Source: Paenibacillus sp. FSL H7-0331 | GTDB lineage: Bacteria > Bacillota > Bacilli > Paenibacillales > NBRC-103111 | Length of the DNA: 64,000 nt | Assembly (NCBI RefSeq): GCF_001956045.1 | Contig: NZ_MRTH01000003.1 | Span: 398,183-462,182, forward strand | Direction: 5' to 3' | Part shown: one piece after another, positions 48,997-57,871 of the stretch | Numbering within the stretch: position 1 is the first letter of the stretch | Layout of the letters: each line of letters begins with the position of its first letter | The notes under the pieces: model-generated | What the model saw: the letters and a program-made list of their open reading frames with translations, nothing else | What the model was told of the DNA's origin: nothing | The model's database searches: none | Translations under genes and position numbers: made by a program

Positions 48997-50334
48997 ATGA
49001 ACGAGGATAATCAGGAGTTTCTCACTAAACATCAACAAATTGTTCAATATATAGAAGAATTAAGTGTTGGCACGCGCATTTCGGTTAGAAAGGTCGCTCA
49101 AACGCTTGAAGTAAGCGAGGGAACTGCATATCGGGCTATTAAAGAAGCGGAAAGCTTAGGTATCGTCAGCACGAAGGATCGGATCGGTACGGTTCGCGTG
49201 GAGAAAAAAGAGTATTTGAAGATCGATAAACTGACGTTTGCCGAGGTCGTGAATATTGTGGATGGCGAAGTCATTGGTGGAGCCAAGGGACTGCATAAAT
49301 CGTTACATAAGTTCGTCATTGGAGCGATGCAGCTCGAAGCGATGAAACGCTATATCGATCCGGATAATTTGTTGATTGTCGGTAACAGAACGCAGGCTCA
49401 TGTGTATGCATTGGGGCAGGGGGCAGGCGTGCTGATTACGGGGGGGTTCCATCCCTTGGATGAAGCCAAAGAGCTGGCAGATGAGCTGGAACTTCCTATA
49501 ATCGTTACTAGTTATGATACTTTTACAGTGGCTACCATGATCAATCGGGCCATTGACGATAGAATGATTAAAAAGAAAATCATGCTGGTTCAAGACATAC
49601 TCAGAACGGATCCAGATACTCAAGTGTATGTCCTCCATGCCAAAGATAAGGTATCGGATGTGCAGCAATTAATAGAAGAGTCGGGTCATACCCGTTTCCC
49701 GGTAGTTGACGAGCAATATAGACCCATTGGGATGATTACGACGAGAGATGTCTGGGGCTCAGAGCCAGATCAAACGGTCGATCAATTCATGACTAAAAAT
49801 CCGCTGACGATCGAGTCGCAAGCCTCTGTTGCTTATGTCAGCCACACGATGGTGTGGGAAGGGATAGAGCTGCTGCCAGTAGTTGGAAAAGACCGTAGAA
49901 TGATTGGTGTCATCAGCCGTAAAGATGTATTAAAGGCGCTTCAGTTTGCACAGACGCAACCGCAAAACGGGGAAACCTTTGAAGATCAGCTCTGGTCCAG
50001 TGTGGAGAAAATGCGTGACAAGAACGGACAATTGTTCTATCGCCGAACGATATCAGCACAAATGACCAATCATGTCGGTATGGTATCAGAAGGATTAATG
50101 ACAACTTTGATGAGTCAGGCTGCCATGCGTATAGTTAAAGAAGAGAAGAGGGGAAACCTGATATTGGACAGCTCATCGAACTTTTTTCTGTTGCCTATCC
50201 CCATCGATAGTGTAATCGATCTGGTTCCTAACATTATTGAGCTTAGTCGAAGATACTGCAAGATCGAGGTTGAAATCTACTGTGATGGATCCCGTATGGC
50301 CAAATCGATGTTCACTGCTCGTTTGGCCGATTAA
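48997..50334 (+). CDS. ytoI: HTH-DRTGG-CBS-thioesterase-fold protein, YtoI-like
   Basis: Multidomain regulator-like protein. Order: winged HTH (~15-65: ISVRKVAQTLEVSEGTAYRAIKEAESLGIVSTK), DRTGG domain (~75-180), two CBS domains (~190-310: GHTRFPVVDEQYRPIGMITTRDVW and VISRKDVLKAL) that usually bind adenine nucleotides, and a C-terminal hot-dog/thioesterase-like domain. 445 residues, same architecture as B. subtilis YtoI. ATG 48997 after GTGAGGTG. Likely senses a nucleotide and controls transcription; targets unknown. Confidence 0.88.
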   Translation: MNEDNQEFLTKHQQIVQYIEELSVGTRISVRKVAQTLEVSEGTAYRAIKEAESLGIVSTKDRIGTVRVEKKEYLKIDKLTFAEVVNIVDGEVIGGAKGLHKSLHKFVIGAMQLEAMKRYIDPDNLLIVGNRTQAHVYALGQGAGVLITGGFHPLDEAKELADELELPIIVTSYDTFTVATMINRAIDDRMIKKKIMLVQDILRTDPDTQVYVLHAKDKVSDVQQLIEESGHTRFPVVDEQYRPIGMITTRDVWGSEPDQTVDQFMTKNPLTIESQASVAYVSHTMVWEGIELLPVVGKDRRMIGVISRKDVLKALQFAQTQPQNGETFEDQLWSSVEKMRDKNGQLFYRRTISAQMTNHVGMVSEGLMTTLMSQAAMRIVKEEKRGNLILDSSSNFFLLPIPIDSVIDLVPNIIELSRRYCKIEVEIYCDGSRMAKSMFTARLAD

Positions 50335-50363
50335 GGCTTAAAGGGTTCTTGTTACTTTGCTGC

Positions 50364-50392
50364 TTGACTCGATTTTTGCGGATAGCTATAAT
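50364..50392 (+). promoter_or_regulatory. Promoter of argS
   Basis: TTGACT (50364-50369), 17 bases, TATAAT (50387-50392); start near 50399, giving a ~120-base leader that contains a terminator-like hairpin. Confidence 0.75.
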
Positions 50393-50433
50393 GTTCATAG
50401 ACAATTAACGGTATTTTGGGACTGAAGTCTAAC

Positions 50434-50460
50434 AAGCACCCCGTCCCGGGGTGCTTTATT
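50434..50460 (+). terminator. Leader hairpin upstream of argS (attenuator or ytoI terminator)
   Basis: AAGCACCCCG pairs with CGGGGTGCTT around TCC, followed by TATTG. Because it lies between the argS promoter and gene, it could attenuate argS; it could equally end ytoI readthrough. Confidence 0.55.
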
Positions 50461-50519
50461 GCATACAAGGCAGTTTCATCGTTGGACAAGCAGTTGTTGT
50501 AGAGAGGGGCATATCATTC

Positions 50520-52241
50520 ATGGATTATAAGCATTTGTTAGCAACACAATTAGGCTCACAATTAGAGGGCGTAGATGAAGCGACGATCATGGAACTGATC
50601 GAATACCCACCGAATCCTCAAATGGGGGATTTGTCGATGCCATGCTTCAAGTTCAGCAAGCTGCTGCGCAGAGCGCCGCAAGCGATAGCTGAAGAGCTGG
50701 CAACAAGCTGGAAGGAGCATCCGGCCGTTCAGCGGGTAGAAGCGGTTGCAGGGTACTTCAATGTATTTTTACAGCCTGGGCATCTGGCATCCAGTGTAAT
50801 TGGTGAGATTCTGGAGCAGCAGGATCGCTACGGATCGCAAAATATCGGACAGGGCCGTAATATCGTCATCGATTTTTCATCACCTAATATTGCAAAGACG
50901 TTTCATATTGGACATCTGCGTTCAACGATGATCGGCAATGCAATCTATAAGATTCATGAATTTCTTGGTTATCATTGTGTGGGAATTAATCATTTGGGTG
51001 ATTGGGGTACGCAGTTCGGCAAGCTGATTGTCGCGTACAAGCTATGGGGAGAACAGGCTACCGTTGAAGCAGAAGGCATTGGAGAGCTTCAGCGTTTGTA
51101 CATCAAGTTCCATGATGAAGCGGAGCAGAATCCTGAGCTGGAAAATGAGGCGCGTCTGTGCTTTGTTCGGTTGGAGCAAGGTGATGAGGAAGCGATTAAG
51201 CTATGGAAATGGTTTGTGGAGATCAGTCTTAAGGAATTCGAAAAAATGTATGAGCTGCTCGGCGTGAAGTTTGATGCGTACACGGGCGAAAGCTTTTATA
51301 ATGATAAAATGGCTGCTATTGTTGAGGAGCTGAAGGTTAAGAACTTGCTTGAAGAGGATGAAGGCGCGCAATTGGTGCGTTTGGATGACTACAATATGCC
51401 ACCAGCCTTGATGATCAAAAAAGATGGCGGTACCTTGTATCATACTCGTGATGTGACCGCGGCTGTCTATCGCCAGGCCACCTATGATTTTGAAAAATGT
51501 ATTTATGTGACTGACGCCGGGCAAAGTCTTCACTTCCAGCAGTGGTTCAAGGTCATCGAGCTGATGGGCTACGATTGGCATAATCGTCTTGTGCATGTGC
51601 CTTTCGGCAAGGTTAGTCTTGAAGGTGCGAAGCTCTCTACGCGTAAGGGCAATGTGATTCGACTGGAAGAGCTGCTTACGCAGGCTATTGAAAAAACGAG
51701 TGAAATCATTGAGCAAAAGAACCCGGATCTGGACAATAAAGCTGCGATCGCCCAGGAAGTAGGCGTGGGTGCCATTATTTTTAGCGATTTAAGTAATAAC
51801 CGGATCAAGGATATTGTCTTCTCATGGGAGGAAGCATTGAATTTTGAGGGTGAGACTGGACCCTATGTCCAGTATACCCATGCCAGAGCGAGCAGTGTGC
51901 TGCGCAAAGCTGGAGAGCGAGCAGTTGGCGAGGAGCTTCCATTGAAGCTGGAGAATCATGCTGCCGACCTGCTGGTTAACGCCTCCGAGCAAGCCCTGTT
52001 GAAACAGTTGTATGTATTCAAGGAACGTCTGGAGCAATCGGCGCAGAAGCTGGAGCCTTCTGTAGTCAGCCGTTATTTGGTTGATTTGGCGCAAAGCTTT
52101 AACCGATTCTACCATGATAGCCCGATACTGATTGAGGATGCAGCTCTTCGACAAGCAAGATTGGCTTTGGTAAGATGCACACAAATTACGATTCGCAACG
52201 GGCTAACTTTAATTGGGTTGAAAGCACCGGAAAAAATGTAA
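50520..52241 (+). CDS. argS: Arginyl-tRNA synthetase
   Basis: Class I aminoacyl-tRNA synthetase charging tRNA-Arg. HIGH signature FHIGHLRSTMIGN (~135), KMSK-like loop LSTRKGN (~380), N-terminal Arg-tRNA-specific domain (MDYKHLLATQLGSQLEG…) and the C-terminal anticodon-binding DALR domain (~455-573, ending LIGLKAPEKM) are present. 573 residues. ATG 50520 follows GAGAGGGG; the upstream frame from 50451 overlaps the leader hairpin. Confidence 0.95.
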   Translation: MDYKHLLATQLGSQLEGVDEATIMELIEYPPNPQMGDLSMPCFKFSKLLRRAPQAIAEELATSWKEHPAVQRVEAVAGYFNVFLQPGHLASSVIGEILEQQDRYGSQNIGQGRNIVIDFSSPNIAKTFHIGHLRSTMIGNAIYKIHEFLGYHCVGINHLGDWGTQFGKLIVAYKLWGEQATVEAEGIGELQRLYIKFHDEAEQNPELENEARLCFVRLEQGDEEAIKLWKWFVEISLKEFEKMYELLGVKFDAYTGESFYNDKMAAIVEELKVKNLLEEDEGAQLVRLDDYNMPPALMIKKDGGTLYHTRDVTAAVYRQATYDFEKCIYVTDAGQSLHFQQWFKVIELMGYDWHNRLVHVPFGKVSLEGAKLSTRKGNVIRLEELLTQAIEKTSEIIEQKNPDLDNKAAIAQEVGVGAIIFSDLSNNRIKDIVFSWEEALNFEGETGPYVQYTHARASSVLRKAGERAVGEELPLKLENHAADLLVNASEQALLKQLYVFKERLEQSAQKLEPSVVSRYLVDLAQSFNRFYHDSPILIEDAALRQARLALVRCTQITIRNGLTLIGLKAPEKM

Positions 52242-52290
52242 TTCAGTACGCAGTAATGAAAAAGTAGATGGATACATGTGTTGGTGAGAG

Positions 52291-52350
52291 CCTGCAGAGG
52301 GATAAGATGATGAAGTAAACGTCATTGTCACTCCTTGCAGGCTCTTTATT
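52291..52350 (+). terminator. Terminator of argS
   Basis: AGAGCCTGCA plus AGG pairs with CCT plus TGCAGGCTCT over a ~33-base loop, then TTATTC. Confidence 0.65.
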
Positions 52351-52475
52351 CTGGCAGCTTTAGGATGTCAGCAAATCCATGCAGTGATGGAGACTTATAT
52401 CAGGATGTTCCCTTTCTTGAGAGGTTTGTAAACAGACGATCCCGGTTACACTTGAAATACGGGGGTGACTGAGGT

Positions 52476-52673
52476 TTGGCACAGGGTGAAGAATGGGTCA
52501 CATACGTTACAGAGAAGCTGCTGGATTATGTGGAAACCCCAAGAAAAATTCGCAAGCAAACAAGAGCTATTCACCGAAAGGTACGTGAGCCTTGGCCGTA
52601 TCGTTGGTTTGGAATGGTACCTTATGCAATAGCAATGTGGCTTAAAGGGCTGCTTAATAAGAAAAGCTTCTGA
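52476..52673 (+). CDS. yqzE: YqzE-like protein
   Basis: Small protein of the YqzE family (65 aa): YVTEKLLDYVETPRKIRKQTR and REPWPYRWFGMVPYAIAMW are the conserved parts, with basic residues between. In B. subtilis yqzE lies in the com/yqh region, the same chromosomal neighbourhood as yqhG/yqhH, so its presence 1.3 kb from them fits ancestral order. TTG start with GGGGGTGA 7 bases upstream. Function unknown. Confidence 0.82.
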   Translation: MAQGEEWVTYVTEKLLDYVETPRKIRKQTRAIHRKVREPWPYRWFGMVPYAIAMWLKGLLNKKSF

Positions 52674-52726
52674 TCGAAGCCTATTCGAGGAAGATACATC
52701 CGTGTTTTAAATGTAGCTTTTCTTGC

Positions 52727-52773
52727 AATATCAGAATATTCAGCTCTGCTGAAAACTTATACATTCTGATATT
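52727..52773. repeat. Nested inverted repeat
   Basis: AATATCAGAAT (52727-52737) and ATTCTGATATT (52763-52773) are perfect complements enclosing TTCAGC/GCTGAA. Lies in the gap between yqzE and the next gene; an RNA hairpin without a T-run. Confidence 0.5.
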
Positions 52774-52781
52774 ATAAAAAA

Positions 52782-52846
52782 TGAAAAGCTTCTTGCCATC
52801 CTGATCGACTGGGAAGTCGATTACAGCAGGTAGGAAGCTTTTCTAT
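52782..52846. terminator. Bidirectional terminator
   Basis: GAAAAGCTTC pairs with GAAGCTTTTC, with inner ATCCTG/CAGG and ATCGACT/AGTCGAT stems. A-run on the left gives the T-run for the minus-strand gene. Confidence 0.7.
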
Positions 52847-52863
52847 ATAAGGAGGAGAACAAC

Positions 52864-53796
52864 CTAAGGGGAGGATCGGAAAAGGTTTCCAGATTGGGAT
52901 AAGAAGGAGTAGGGAATCGCACGATGCCCATCCTGTTCCAGCAGTAGAAATGCTTCATCATTGGACCATTGATGGAAGCCGATAACTGCGACTACCATGC
53001 GTGTTTTGGTTTGGTAAAGCTCTGCCGTGTAGATTAACCTTCGCTGCTGCTGAAGCTCACCTTGAAGCTCAGTAAAGGATGTGAAGCTGGCAGGTACACC
53101 TTGTATCCACGGAAGCTTCTCATAAGGGTCAAAGGAAGGAATTGCCTGTCTCTGCTTTATCGTATGTTCGGAAAGTAAGGAAGTGTCAGCAGCGTTTGCT
53201 TGATCGGTATTTTTCTGAAGCAGGTCAAGCTGACCAATGGGCAAGGATTCTCCGGTGATGGCATCCAGATAATAATAAGTACCACCAGATTCTACAATCC
53301 ACAGGGCATATAGAGGATTCACGTACCAAGGCTGAACTGTATAAGAGCTATGTATAAGTTCGAGCTGTACCAGTGAACGGTACAGAGTTTGCAGGCTGAA
53401 CAGCGGCTTCCCGCCGCTGCCGTATTCGGTAAGCTGGTACTTGTTGGGATTAGCTGGATCGGCAGCGTGAATGACCATATAGCCAGCATCACGACCATCA
53501 GATTGTATGAGGACAATCCAGCCGTGTGTTCCGGGTCCGAGTGAGTAGCCCGACCAGGTTGCTTGCTTCCACGCGCTGTAGCCTGGTTCAGCTGACAACT
53601 GCTTCATCCATTGCTGGACAGCTTCCATGAAGGAAGGTGCCTGCACAATACTATTGGAATCAGGCGGGGTCTGCATGGCAGCGGGTACAGGCACGGTCTG
53701 GGCAGCTAGCGGCAATGCGGCCGAAGAGAGTGAAGATGGGAGTGAAAGGCTTGTCCATAGCAGTAACGAAATGACCCATAGTTTTGCTTTATCCAT
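52864..53796 (-). CDS. Secreted protein of unknown function (310 aa)
   Basis: Not recognised. Signal peptide to about residue 27 (LLLWTSLSLPSSLSSAALPLA), so exported. The body is Gln/Trp/Tyr-rich and looks beta-rich, with W-x-G-Y-S-L-G-P-G and repeated hydrophobic strands; residues ~60-190 resemble the YcdB/PepSY kind of secreted sensor fold only vaguely. ATG 53796 after GCAGGTGA. Monocistronic, convergent with yqzE, not conserved in the B. subtilis neighbourhood as far as I can tell. Confidence 0.75.
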   Translation of the reverse strand: MDKAKLWVISLLLWTSLSLPSSLSSAALPLAAQTVPVPAAMQTPPDSNSIVQAPSFMEAVQQWMKQLSAEPGYSAWKQATWSGYSLGPGTHGWIVLIQSDGRDAGYMVIHAADPANPNKYQLTEYGSGGKPLFSLQTLYRSLVQLELIHSSYTVQPWYVNPLYALWIVESGGTYYYLDAITGESLPIGQLDLLQKNTDQANAADTSLLSEHTIKQRQAIPSFDPYEKLPWIQGVPASFTSFTELQGELQQQRRLIYTAELYQTKTRMVVAVIGFHQWSNDEAFLLLEQDGHRAIPYSFLSQSGNLFRSSP

Positions 53797-53954
53797 AAAT
53801 TCACCTGCTTTCTAGATGTCCACGTGATATTCGACATCTCCTGTTGCTTCGCTATGCATCTATTGTACTGAATATGTGTTAATTATTTTGTTACAACCTG
53901 TATCTCAAATAAACAAAGTTTGTTACTTATTTTGCTGTCACGTAGCACAATACG

Positions 53955-54983
53955 TCATCTACTGTGTATACCCACTGTTTGTAAATGAAAAAGACCGCAG
54001 TTGATGACGGATATCATGATGCGCGGCCGATACTGCCATTCGATTTCCTGTCTCCGGTTCGTATACTGCTGTTCAATATCTGACTTGTGCTCCAGCTCAG
54101 TACTCTGTATTAAGGGCTTGTAGTAGCTGTCAATCCGGTCTATTTCCTCCTGCAAGCGGCTGCCTGCTTCTTCTGCCCATCGATGATCATATCCTCGCAG
54201 CAGCTGTTCCAGGTGCTGCTCCAGATACAGGACAGCGCGTGCCAATGTAATGGTATCCGGATTCAGAAATACGTGTGCAGGCAAACGAGGTGTTAGCTGC
54301 CTGGTTAGCAGCAGCTCTTGAAATTGTCTGCGAATTTCGCCAGTACCCAAATGAATGCCCAGTGAATGGATCTCGCTTCGCTTCATATCACAGGCCAATT
54401 CTACCTTGAAATTAACTTGCAGCCAGTTCTCATAGGCGGAGGTGGTACGTGATTTGGGTTGATCCGGTATGAACTGCTCATACAAGTGAACAAATTTACC
54501 TTTACTGCGGACAACATCAAAAAGCTGCAGCAAGCGACGGCTCCCGAAGGTGACCTCATCCTTAGGAATCCTTGCGGTGATCTGTGTGGGGACAAATCCA
54601 AAATATCGTCCAAGGATGCTGTCCGGCTGCGGTTGTGGTGATACGGGATTGCCAGTTGATGGTACCGCAGCTGCGGCGGGTAGGGATACCCCACCAGAAG
54701 TAACATATCCGGCAACGGCCTGCGGTTGTTGATTCGCAGCTGGTTGTGCAGACTGGGTTACTGCGTTGTGCGCATCGGGTTCAAAGATAAAGGTGCAAGT
54801 CATGGTCTCTGGTACAACTCCGGTTCGCTCCACAAAGCTCCAATAATAAGGGCGGAAGGTAAGCTCCTTATCGGCCGAAGGGGAAAGCTTGGCGGTGACA
54901 TAAGCTGGATGCTTTTCGATAATATCGCACTTCTCGGCTTGCAGGAAACGCATAACGAACCGTTCAATCTGCTCAGGTTTCAT
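53955..54983 (-). CDS. yqhG: YqhG family protein
   Basis: Partner of the YqhH helicase. The N-terminus MKPEQIERFVMRFLQAEKCDIIEKHPAYVTAKLSPSADKELTFRPYYWSFVERTG matches YqhG. Length 342 exceeds the ~260 of B. subtilis because a Gln/Pro/Ala-rich insert (~75-122, SAQPAANQQPQAVAGY…) has been added. Overlaps yqhH by 4 bases (ATGA), so translation is coupled. Function unknown; probably needed with the helicase. Confidence 0.87.
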   Translation of the reverse strand: MKPEQIERFVMRFLQAEKCDIIEKHPAYVTAKLSPSADKELTFRPYYWSFVERTGVVPETMTCTFIFEPDAHNAVTQSAQPAANQQPQAVAGYVTSGGVSLPAAAAVPSTGNPVSPQPQPDSILGRYFGFVPTQITARIPKDEVTFGSRRLLQLFDVVRSKGKFVHLYEQFIPDQPKSRTTSAYENWLQVNFKVELACDMKRSEIHSLGIHLGTGEIRRQFQELLLTRQLTPRLPAHVFLNPDTITLARAVLYLEQHLEQLLRGYDHRWAEEAGSRLQEEIDRIDSYYKPLIQSTELEHKSDIEQQYTNRRQEIEWQYRPRIMISVINCGLFHLQTVGIHSR

Positions 54984-56776
54984 GGGAGCACCTCCGTGTC
55001 GTGGATGATCGGTTGTCCTAAGGCATCTAGGATCAAGGTGAGCGGAGCTGCATCCTGCACCTGCTGAAGGGCTTCATTACGAATAGACGAGATCGAGTGT
55101 CCCAGTTCGTCTATGTTACGACGAATCTCCTCATCGCTGCGGGAGGTTAATATCATTTTGGCTAGATGGGTTTCTAGCGTTTGCGTTTTGTCAAAGCGTT
55201 CCAATATCGTATCCAGCTCACCGATTACGAGCTCGAACATGTTGATTTTTTCATGAAGCAGCGACAAAATATATTGTTCTATCGTTCCTTCTGTGGCCAA
55301 ATTGTAGATATGCACATCATGTGTCTGCCCAAGCCGATGCACACGTCCAATTCGCTGCTCCACCCGCATTGGATTCCATGGCAAATCAAAGTTGATCATG
55401 TTGTGGCAAAACTGTAGATTGATCCCTTCACCGCCAGCCTCCGTAGCAACAAGCACCTGTGCCCGATTGCGAAACAGATCCATCATCCAATCCTTTTTGC
55501 CGCGATTCATGCCGCCTCTGTAAGGTACTGCAGAGAATCCGTGCTCCTTTAAATAGTGCATCAAATATTCTTGTGAAGCGCGATACTCGGTGAAAATAAT
55601 GACCTTATCGTTGATCTCCTTGATGAGCTCGATAACGGCCTCTGCCTTCGTATTTGCCTTGATGCTGCGGATCAGCTCGATCAGCTCCCAAATGCGGGGC
55701 CGTGATGGGGAATCCTCAGGTGTTTTTTTGAACATGTTCACAAGTGTAAGGAATACGGCATCACGACTGCTGCACACTTCCCTTTGAAGCGTTACCAGTG
55801 ATAAAGCACTGCTGAAGTCGCCGCCTGAATCCTCAAACCGCCCTTTTACGAATGCAGTCACGCCCTCGTAAAGCGCTTGCTCCTGCGGTGACAGCTTTAA
55901 TGTCAGGTTCCGGACAACTCGTTTTGTAAAATGAATATTGCCGTCACTGCGGCGATTGCGGATCATTACCTTGGACAGCTCATGCTGAAGCTGATCTTCG
56001 TTTTTGGGAATGCGTTTATCGACTACGTAATTGCTCTGAAAGCTGCTTTGTCCGCCTAATTGACCTGGCTTTAGCAGGGTGATGAGGTTGTAGAGCTCCT
56101 TCAGATCGTTTTGCACGGGAGTTGCCGTCAGCAGCAGACAATATTTTTTGCGCAGCTCGGTAACGAACTGGTAATTGGTCGTCTTTTTGTTCTTAAGCTT
56201 GTGAGCTTCATCAATTATGAGCATGTCGTATTCGAGACCGAGTACGATGTCCCGATGCGGGTCCCGTTTGGCGGTGTCCATCGATGCGACGACAATGTCG
56301 GCCTGCTCCCACATGTAGGCTTTTTTGTGGGCAACCGCAGGGATTGCAAATTTCTGGTTCAGTTCACGAACCCATTGCAGTACGAGAGAGGCTGGTACCA
56401 GAATGAGCACTTTTTTGACGAGACCTCTGATGATATACTCTTTTAAAATGAGACCAGCTTCGATGGTTTTACCCAATCCGACCTCATCGGCAAGAATCGC
56501 ACGGCCACGCATCTCGGTCAGTACTTTTTTTGCGGTATCGATTTGATGGCTCATTGGAGTCACATTCTGAATGTGCACAAGGCATTGCAGCTCGTCAAAG
56601 CTCGAAATCAGGCTGGCCTGTTCAGCTTCATAGGCAAGCTGGTACAGAGTCCAATCATCCCATGGCCCGTTGCGCATCGCTTTCGTGTGCAGTTCTTCAA
56701 ACCAGTCACGTCCAAAATGCAGCTGGACATGGTCGTTAAAGGGACGTATATATTCGTTAGGGCCGGATGGTTGCAC
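54980..56776 (-). CDS. yqhH: SNF2-type helicase YqhH
   Basis: Superfamily 2 DNA translocase. Motif I ADEVGLGKTIEAGL (~95), motif II DEAH (~190, IIDEAHKLKN), TATPVQND, and the C-terminal helicase half ending FDLPWNPMRVEQRIGRVHRLGQ. 598 residues. Start GTG 56776 with AAAGGAGA upstream. Role in DNA repair or recombination is assumed from the family; no experimental function is implied. Confidence 0.9.
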   Translation of the reverse strand: MQPSGPNEYIRPFNDHVQLHFGRDWFEELHTKAMRNGPWDDWTLYQLAYEAEQASLISSFDELQCLVHIQNVTPMSHQIDTAKKVLTEMRGRAILADEVGLGKTIEAGLILKEYIIRGLVKKVLILVPASLVLQWVRELNQKFAIPAVAHKKAYMWEQADIVVASMDTAKRDPHRDIVLGLEYDMLIIDEAHKLKNKKTTNYQFVTELRKKYCLLLTATPVQNDLKELYNLITLLKPGQLGGQSSFQSNYVVDKRIPKNEDQLQHELSKVMIRNRRSDGNIHFTKRVVRNLTLKLSPQEQALYEGVTAFVKGRFEDSGGDFSSALSLVTLQREVCSSRDAVFLTLVNMFKKTPEDSPSRPRIWELIELIRSIKANTKAEAVIELIKEINDKVIIFTEYRASQEYLMHYLKEHGFSAVPYRGGMNRGKKDWMMDLFRNRAQVLVATEAGGEGINLQFCHNMINFDLPWNPMRVEQRIGRVHRLGQTHDVHIYNLATEGTIEQYILSLLHEKINMFELVIGELDTILERFDKTQTLETHLAKMILTSRSDEEIRRNIDELGHSISSIRNEALQQVQDAAPLTLILDALGQPIIHDTEVLP

Positions 56777-56931
56777 AGGTAGTGTCTCCTTTCATGCTTC
56801 TCGTTCGGAAGAACCTTGGTAGAAGGCTAGCATTACGTAGTAGTATGGACGAAAAGAAGCACTTTCATAACTAGTTCGGATGCATTATGATAGTGGGTAG
56901 CACTAAATAAAGCTCAAGAGGAGGCAGGAAT

Positions 56932-57777
56932 ATGACTAAGCAATGGCGGTTTCTTTCATCAGGCAGGCAGCATCCTGCTTATAATATGGCAGTGGATGAA
57001 GCAATATTGACGGCTCATAGTGAAGGTAAGGTGCCGCCAACGGTACGATTCTATGGCTGGGATCCGGCTACGCTGTCGATTGGTTACTTCCAACGGGCAG
57101 CCGAGGAAATCAATTTTGAGCAATTAAAGCAGGAAGGTTTGGGATTCGTTAGACGTCCGACGGGAGGGCGCGCGGTGCTGCATGATCAGGAGTTGACTTA
57201 TAGTATTATTGTGGCTGAGAATTACCCGGGAATTCCACGGAGTGTGACTGAGGCCTACCGGGTTCTGAGTGAAGGGCTTGTGCTTGGTTTTCGCAAGCTG
57301 GGACTGGATGCCGAAATGGTACAGCTGGCAAGTGAAGACGATAAGCGCAAATATGAGTCGATGGGGTCAGCGGCTTGTTTTGATTCTCCATCCTGGTACG
57401 AGCTGGTTGTCGAGGGACGTAAAATCGCAGGCAGCGCGCAAACGAGGCAAAAGCAGGTGGTGCTGCAGCATGGGTCTATTTTGCTGGATATGGATGTGGA
57501 TCAGCTATTTCGGGTGCTGTTATTCAGAAGCGAGCGATTGCAGGAGCGGCTGCGGCAGCAATTTGTACATAAAGCGGTAGCGATCAATGATCTGTGTCGC
57601 GATCTTGGAAGGGCTGTTGTAGCATTGCCTGAAGTGGAGGATGCTTTTCGAATCGGTTTGGCCGAAGGCTTGGGAGTTGAGCTGGTGGAAGAGGGGTTAA
57701 CGGATTACGAGATAGCATTGGCCGAGCAGCTAATGGCAGATAAATACGCTAATGAAACATGGAACCTCCGGAGATAA
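56932..57777 (+). CDS. lipM: Octanoyltransferase LipM
   Basis: Transfers octanoate from acyl carrier protein to GcvH in lipoic acid synthesis. RFYGWDPATLSIGYFQ, FVRRPTGGRAVLHDQELTYS and CFDSPSWYELVVEGRKIAGSAQTR place it with LipM; Cys149 is the acyl-enzyme residue. 281 residues. ATG 56932 with AGAGGAGG upstream. Divergent from yqhH, keeping the Bacillus yqh gene neighbourhood, although gcvT/gcvP are absent here. Confidence 0.93.
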   Translation: MTKQWRFLSSGRQHPAYNMAVDEAILTAHSEGKVPPTVRFYGWDPATLSIGYFQRAAEEINFEQLKQEGLGFVRRPTGGRAVLHDQELTYSIIVAENYPGIPRSVTEAYRVLSEGLVLGFRKLGLDAEMVQLASEDDKRKYESMGSAACFDSPSWYELVVEGRKIAGSAQTRQKQVVLQHGSILLDMDVDQLFRVLLFRSERLQERLRQQFVHKAVAINDLCRDLGRAVVALPEVEDAFRIGLAEGLGVELVEEGLTDYEIALAEQLMADKYANETWNLRR

Positions 57778-57799
57778 TATGCTTCGGAGGTTTTTTTGT
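57764..57799 (+). terminator. Terminator of lipM
   Basis: AACCTCCG pairs with CGGAGGTT around ~12 bases, then TTTTTTG; overlaps the last codons of lipM. Confidence 0.75.
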
Positions 57800-57871
57800 G
57801 TTTTTTCTAGCAAAAGCTGTTTTAAATATACAAAGTTCAGGGTAAATACAAGATTAGAAGTTATTAAAATC

